A stretch of 64,000 nt of DNA, taken from positions 1 to 64,000 of the forward strand of contig NZ_JADPKY010000099.1 of NCBI RefSeq assembly GCF_023074185.1. The letters run 5' to 3'. The stretch comes from Bradyrhizobium sp. 132 (GTDB taxonomy: Bacteria > Pseudomonadota > Alphaproteobacteria > Rhizobiales > Xanthobacteraceae). This document shows positions 59,906-64,000 of this stretch, in pieces (the stretch's first letter is position 1; every line of letters begins with the position of its first letter). The notes beneath the pieces were generated by a model. The model ran no database searches. It had not been told where the DNA came from and saw nothing but the letters and a program-made list of their open reading frames with translations. Position numbers and translations under genes: made by a program.

Positions 59906-61283
59906 GTTTCGCCGCTTCCCGTCCTGCGATCCGCCCGAACACGCTGCCGATGGTCATGCCCATGCCGGCGGCATAGCCCTTGCCGAGCACGTTGCCGGCC
60001 ATGATCTCACCGGCTGCGAACATGTTGGCCGACGGCTTGCCGTCCGACATAAGCATCCGCGCCTCCCTGGTCACGCGCGTGCCGAGATAGGTGAAGGTTA
60101 TGCCGGGCCGCACCGGATAAGCGAGATAAGGCGGCGTCTCGATCCGCCGCGCCCAATGCGTCTTCTGCGGTGTGATGCCTTCGGTGCGGCAATCGTCCAG
60201 AACAGTATGGTCGAAGGTGCCGGGCCGCACCGCTGCATTGAACTCCGTGATGGTCTTGTCCAGCGCAGCTGGATCGAGCTCGAGCTTGCCGGCGAGCTCA
60301 GCCACGGTCTGCCCGGCGATCGGCGGGAACAGTGTCGGCATGAACGAGGTGACGACGGTCGAATCGAAGATGATGTAGGCGATCTGGTCCGGCTGCGCCG
60401 CGACCAGCCGGCCCCAGATCGCGTAGCGCTTCGGCCAGATGTCCTCGCCCTCGTCGTAGAAACGCTGGGCGTGCTTGTTGACGACGATGCCGAATACGAC
60501 CGAGTCGTGACGCGTGATGATGCCGCCGTCGAACTTCGGCGCGCGGGCGTCGATCGCGACCGCATGGCACTGCGTGGGGTCGCCGACCTCCTGCACGCCC
60601 TTGTCGAGCAGCATCTTCAGGATCGAACCGCGATTATAGGGCGTGCCGCGGATCAGGAAATTGTCGGCGGCCTCGCCCCAATATTGCTTCAGCCATTCGA
60701 TGTTGGCCTCGAACCCGCCGGCCGCGGCGACCAGCGCCGTCGCGCGTATCTCGGTCTCGCCATTGATCGGCCGCTTGAGGCGCGCGGCGAGAAACATGCC
60801 GTCCTCGATCATGAGGTCGGTGACCTCGGCGTCGTATTCGACCTCGACGCCGAGCCGCTCGGCAGTGAGATAGAGCGCGTTGAGCATCGCCCGCCCGCCA
60901 CCGAGGAAAAAGGAGTTGGTGCGACCGAGGCTCAGCGTGCCGCCGAGCGAGGGTTGCCAGCGCACGCCCTGCTCCACGATCCAGCTCAAAATGTCCTTGG
61001 ATTCCCGGATCATGTGACGGGCGAGCACCTCGTCGGTTTGCCCGCCGGTGACGCGCAGCAGATCCTCCCAGAACTCTTCCTCGGTGTAGGGGCCGGTCAG
61101 GATGTCGGTGGCGGCGTCATGGGCGCAGCGCATGTTGCGGGTATGGCGGGTGTTGCCGCCGCGATAGAACTTTGGCGCGCCCTCCAGCACGAGGACGGAG
61201 GCGCCGCCACGCCGGGCGCTGATCGCCGCACACAGCGCCGCATTGCCGCCGCCGATCACCAGCACGTCGTATTTACTGCTCAT
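59892..61283 (-). CDS. tcuA: FAD-dependent tricarballylate dehydrogenase
   Basis: 463 residues. FAD-binding VIGGGNAALCAAISARRGGA (about 8-27), the succinate dehydrogenase/fumarate reductase-like fold, RNMRCAHDAATDILTGPYTE, and the C-terminal YPVRPGITFTYLGTRVTREA and AGEIMAGNVLGKGYAAGMGM with the flavin-site glycines. It oxidises tricarballylate to cis-aconitate. It is the first gene of the tcuAB operon, divergent from a GntR regulator. Confidence 0.93.
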   Translation of the reverse strand: MSSKYDVLVIGGGNAALCAAISARRGGASVLVLEGAPKFYRGGNTRHTRNMRCAHDAATDILTGPYTEEEFWEDLLRVTGGQTDEVLARHMIRESKDILSWIVEQGVRWQPSLGGTLSLGRTNSFFLGGGRAMLNALYLTAERLGVEVEYDAEVTDLMIEDGMFLAARLKRPINGETEIRATALVAAAGGFEANIEWLKQYWGEAADNFLIRGTPYNRGSILKMLLDKGVQEVGDPTQCHAVAIDARAPKFDGGIITRHDSVVFGIVVNKHAQRFYDEGEDIWPKRYAIWGRLVAAQPDQIAYIIFDSTVVTSFMPTLFPPIAGQTVAELAGKLELDPAALDKTITEFNAAVRPGTFDHTVLDDCRTEGITPQKTHWARRIETPPYLAYPVRPGITFTYLGTRVTREARMLMSDGKPSANMFAAGEIMAGNVLGKGYAAGMGMTIGSVFGRIAGREAAKHARN

Positions 61284-61362
61284 GCCGTCTGCCCGATGCC
61301 GACGAAGTTAGAGACATTCTGCCCGCCGGCCGCCTCGGTCATTCCCGGCCGCCATTGCGTAC

Positions 61363-61376
61363 CTTTGTATACAAAG
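61363..61376. promoter_or_regulatory. GntR-type operator between tcuA and its regulator
   Basis: CTTTGTATACAAAG is a perfect 14-bp palindrome in the 153-base gap between the divergent tcuA (start 61283) and regulator (start 61437). The TTGTATACAA core is a typical FCD-class GntR site, and an ATATACAT half site follows at 61377-61384. Confidence 0.75.
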
Positions 61377-61436
61377 ATATACATCAACGTTGCAAGCGGC
61401 ATCTCTGCATGGGCAGGATGCGCCGCGAGGGAAAAC

Positions 61437-62132
61437 ATGGCCAGACGCCCGGCAAAGGCAGGCGGATCGATCGCGCGCGGCGGCGGTGTCGCGCTGGGCG
61501 AAGCAGTGTTCCGCTCGCTCTGCGAGGCGCTGCAGGCCGGCAGCTACCGCGCCGGCGACCGCCTGCGCGAAGAGGAGGTCGCCAACCGGCTGAAGGTCAG
61601 CCGCACGCCGGTGCGGGAGGCTCTGGGCCGGCTCGCGGCGCGCGGGTTCGTCGAACCCGCCGGCGGCCGCGGCCTCATCGTGCGCAACCTCGACATCTCC
61701 GAGGTGCTCGAACTCTATGCCATGCGCGAGATCATGGAAGGCGCCGCCGCGCGCCTGGCCGCGGAGCACGCCTCAGCGACCGAGGTCGACGCGCTCAGGG
61801 ATATCGAACAGGCTTTTGTCCAAGCGTCTGCGGCCGACGCCGCCGAGATGGCAGGAGAAATGGCAAGGCTGAACCGCGCGTTCCACGAGGCGATCTGCCG
61901 CGCAGCGCGCAACCGCTATCTCGACAACGCGTCAGGCGAATTGCAGGACTGGATCGCACTCCTCGGTCCCACCACCTTCTCCGTATCGGGTCGCCCCTCG
62001 ACCAGCCACGGCGAGCACCAGGCCATCATCGACGCCATCGCGGCTCGCAACGGCGATAAGTCGGAGCAACTCGCGCGCGCACATATCCGCGAAGCGCTGC
62101 GCTGCCGGCTGAAGCTTTTGCAAAAGCAGTAG
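61437..62132 (+). CDS. GntR family regulator (FCD class)
   Basis: 231 residues from ATG 61437. The winged helix is GEAVFRSLCEALQAGSYRAG, DRLREEEVANRLKVSRTPVR and EALGRLAARGFVEPAGGRG. The C-terminal FCD ligand domain has LYAMREIMEGAAARLAAEHA, LNRAFHEAICRAARNRYLDN and HIREALRCRL, with the His ligands for metal. It probably controls tcuAB. In Salmonella the tcu regulator is of another family (LysR), so this is a replacement. The open frame upstream to 59853 is a shadow of tcuA and tcuB. Confidence 0.93.
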   Translation: MARRPAKAGGSIARGGGVALGEAVFRSLCEALQAGSYRAGDRLREEEVANRLKVSRTPVREALGRLAARGFVEPAGGRGLIVRNLDISEVLELYAMREIMEGAAARLAAEHASATEVDALRDIEQAFVQASAADAAEMAGEMARLNRAFHEAICRAARNRYLDNASGELQDWIALLGPTTFSVSGRPSTSHGEHQAIIDAIAARNGDKSEQLARAHIREALRCRLKLLQKQ

Positions 62133-62143
62133 CGGCGAGACGC

Positions 62144-62617
62144 TCAGGCTACCACATCCGCGACGACCGCCTTCAACACGACCCCCGCATCATCCGGTTT
62201 GAGCCGCACCTGCAATCCGCGCTGACCACCGTTGATGTAAACCTGATCATGCACGAGCGCACTCTGCTCGATCACGGTGCGCACGGGCTTCCGCTGCCCG
62301 AACGGGCTGATGCCACCGACCTTGAAGCCGGTGACTCGCTCGGCTTCGAGCGGCTTCATCATTTGCGCCGACTTGCCGCTCGCAGCCGCGGCGAGCTTCT
62401 TCATCGAGACTTCGCGGTCGGACGGGACGATGACACAGACCGGCTTGCCATCGACCAGCGCCATCAGCGTCTTCAGGACGCGCGCGGGGTCCTCGCCGAG
62501 CGCCGATGCGGCCTGGAGTCCGATGCTCTCGGCATCGGGATCGTAGTCGTAGGTGTGGACGGTGAAGGCAATGCCGGCAGCTTCAAGCGCGCGCGTGGCT
62601 GGGGTGATTTTGGACAT
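62144..62617 (-). CDS. ybaK: Cys-tRNA(Pro)/YbaK-family deacylase
   Basis: 157 residues, full length for the family. TPATRALEAAGIAFTVHTYD, EDPARVLKTLMALVDGKPVC, VPSDREVSMKKLAAAASGKS and TGFKVGGISPFGQRKPVRTV are all typical YbaK/EbsC motifs. The Lys of LKTL and the Gly of GGISP are active-site residues in the family. It removes Cys mis-attached to tRNA(Pro). It converges with the GntR gene, 11 bases apart. Confidence 0.95.
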   Translation of the reverse strand: MSKITPATRALEAAGIAFTVHTYDYDPDAESIGLQAASALGEDPARVLKTLMALVDGKPVCVIVPSDREVSMKKLAAAASGKSAQMMKPLEAERVTGFKVGGISPFGQRKPVRTVIEQSALVHDQVYINGGQRGLQVRLKPDDAGVVLKAVVADVVA

Positions 62618-62633
62618 AGATCACGTTTACCAC

Positions 62634-62718
62634 CGTCATTGCGAGGAGCGAAGCGACGAAGCAATCCCGAGCTTTCCGGGGAAGGATCCTGGATTACTTC
62701 GCGACGTTCGCAATGACG
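62634..62718. repeat. Palindromic intergenic repeat (REP-like)
   Basis: Arms CGTCATTGCGA (62634-62644) and TCGCAATGACG (62708-62718) are perfect inverted repeats, with a further dyad inside (GAGGAGCGAAGCGACGAAGC and GGATTACTTCGCGACG). This core sequence is a common dispersed palindromic element in Bradyrhizobium and Rhodopseudomonas genomes. It lies between ybaK (divergent, starts at 62617) and the formate dehydrogenase 3' end. Confidence 0.85.
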
Positions 62719-62756
62719 GTGCGGGTACGCAGAGGCGCCGCACACGCGGCGGAGCT

Positions 62757-64000
62757 TTACTCCGCCGCGTCGCGCATTTCCGCGCGCTCGGCCCTGGCCG
62801 CGCAGAACTTGAACTCCGGGATCTTGCCGAACGGATCGAGCGCCGGGTTGGTCAACAAATTCGCTGCCGCTTCCGCGTAGCAGAACGGCATGAAGACCAT
62901 GTTCTCGGGAACGTCGCGGTCCGAGCGGACCTTGACCTCGACCGCGCCGCGGCGGGTCTCGAGCCGAATGAAATCGCCGGGCGCAAGCTTCTTCCTGTGC
63001 ATGTCCTTCGGCGACATGAAGGCCACAGCCTCGGGCTCGATCTGGTCGAGCACCTGCGCGCGGCGGGTCATCGAGCCGGTGTGCCAATGCTCGAGCACGC
63101 GGCCGGTCGAGAGCACCATCGGGTATTCCGCGTCGGGAAGCTCGTCCGGCGGGATCACCTTGGCCGGCACGATCTTGCCGCGGCCGCTCGCGGTCGGGAA
63201 GCCGGTGGTGAAGATGATCTCGTTGCCGGGCTTGTTCGGATCGTCCGCCGGATAGGTGACGGCACCTTCACGCACCAGCCGTTCCCAGCTGATGTTCTTG
63301 AGCGACGGCATCAGCTCCGCCATCTCGGTGTAGACGTCGCCGGGACCGGCGTAATTCCAGGGCAGGCCCATGCGCTTGCCGATCTCCTGGATGATCCAGA
63401 GATCCTGCCGCGCATCGCCCGGCGGCTTGATCACCTGGCGCGCCAGCTGCACGCGGCGATCGGTGTTGGTGAAGGAGCCGTCCTTCTCCGCGAAGGCCGA
63501 GGCCGGCAGGATGACGTCGGCGTGGAAAGCGGTCTCCGTGACGAAGAGATCCTGCACGACGAGATGATCGAGCATCGCCAGTGCTCCGCGCGCATGCTGC
63601 AGATCCGGATCGGACATCGCGGGGTTCTCGCCCTCGATATACATGCCCGTGATCTCGCCGGCATGGACCGCGTTCATGATCTCGACCACGGTCAGGCCGC
63701 GAACGGGATCGATCTCCTTCTGCCAGACCTTCTCGAAGTTCACGCGCAGATCGTCACGATCGACCGGCTGATAATCCGGCAGGAACATCGGGATCAGGCC
63801 GGCGTCGGAGGCACCCTGCACGTTGTTCTGACCGCGCAGCGGATGCAGGCCGGTGCCGGGGCGACCGACCTGGCCGGTGATCAGCGCCAGCGCAATCAGG
63901 CAGCGCGCATTGTCGGTGCCGTGGACATGCTGGCTGATGCCCATGCCCCAGAAGATGATCGACGATTTCGCTCGCGCATAGGTCCGCGCGACCTCACGCA
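62757..64000 (-). CDS. Formate dehydrogenase alpha subunit (molybdopterin), 3' part
   Basis: The frame runs in from beyond the right edge, so only the last 413 or so residues are here. IIFWGMGISQHVHGTDNARC, HPLRGQNNVQGASDAGLIPM, GMYIEGENPAMSDPDLQHAR, and FVTETAFHADVILPASAFAE are typical of the molybdopterin-binding region; the C-terminal domain has LSTGRVLEHWHTGSMTRRAQ and FMPFCYAEAAANLLTNPALD. It ends PEFKFCAARAERAEMRDAAE. It oxidises formate to CO2 with NAD-linked or membrane partners encoded outside the window. Confidence 0.95.
   Translation of the reverse strand, partial: REVARTYARAKSSIIFWGMGISQHVHGTDNARCLIALALITGQVGRPGTGLHPLRGQNNVQGASDAGLIPMFLPDYQPVDRDDLRVNFEKVWQKEIDPVRGLTVVEIMNAVHAGEITGMYIEGENPAMSDPDLQHARGALAMLDHLVVQDLFVTETAFHADVILPASAFAEKDGSFTNTDRRVQLARQVIKPPGDARQDLWIIQEIGKRMGLPWNYAGPGDVYTEMAELMPSLKNISWERLVREGAVTYPADDPNKPGNEIIFTTGFPTASGRGKIVPAKVIPPDELPDAEYPMVLSTGRVLEHWHTGSMTRRAQVLDQIEPEAVAFMSPKDMHRKKLAPGDFIRLETRRGAVEVKVRSDRDVPENMVFMPFCYAEAAANLLTNPALDPFGKIPEFKFCAARAERAEMRDAAE

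Noticed and set aside
59853..61436. Upstream extension of the GntR regulator frame
   Set aside because: It is antisense to tcuB and tcuA and has no domain; the HTH domain begins after ATG 61437.

Overview
The window looks like a chromosomal stretch of a Bradyrhizobium-type alphaproteobacterium. The evidence is high GC with frequent alternative starts, many short secreted or membrane proteins of a kind typical of that genus, a palindromic CGTCATTGCGA-type intergenic repeat, and an ExoP/Wza-type exopolysaccharide (EPS) locus. The species call is an inference from gene content; no 16S or other marker is present.

Layout. 1-2628 (minus) is the 5' part of a very large surface protein: a FecR-like domain, then Ig-like modules in near-identical 552-bp tandem repeats that run off the left edge. 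2.6-6.6 kb is decaying DNA with a nonsense-interrupted secreted peptide, a truncated UDP-glucose dehydrogenase and a transglutaminase-like cysteine peptidase broken by a 4-bp duplication. 6.8-36 kb is a large EPS locus. It has GDP-fucose synthesis (gmd, fcl), a WcaI-like glycosyltransferase, a priming sugar transferase, and a visibly less GC-rich plus-strand cassette (13.9-23.4 kb) with flippase, polymerase, two GT4 transferases, an acetyltransferase, a CE12-like deacetylase, a secreted parallel beta-helix protein and an FkbM methyltransferase. A minus-strand core follows (ExoP-type autokinase, a second polymerase/ligase, outer-membrane export lipoprotein). Around it lie small secreted proteins, a third polymerase-like membrane protein, an intact cysteine peptidase and a metallophosphatase.

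36-48 kb holds orphan small proteins (several under 60 residues and easy to miss), a frameshifted pseudogene with a 14-bp tandem duplication, a CSS-type EAL protein, a VanZ-like protein, a CHRD protein, galE and a GrlR-like protein. 48-64 kb is mostly housekeeping and signalling: a CHASE2 adenylate cyclase with a secreted partner, pncB, a diguanylate cyclase with an I-site, a TetR regulator with twin operators beside an MFS-PlsC-acyl-ligase fusion, a lipase-like hydrolase, tcuAB with a divergent GntR regulator, ybaK and the 3' part of a formate dehydrogenase alpha subunit.

Together, the middle of the window should make, modify and export a Wzx/Wzy-type, probably fucose-containing and O-acetylated polysaccharide, with galE supplying UDP-galactose. 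The giant adhesin, cysteine peptidases and cyclic-di-GMP enzymes could form a surface-attachment circuit, but that link is a hypothesis. No tRNA, rRNA, CRISPR array, insertion sequence or integrase was recognised.
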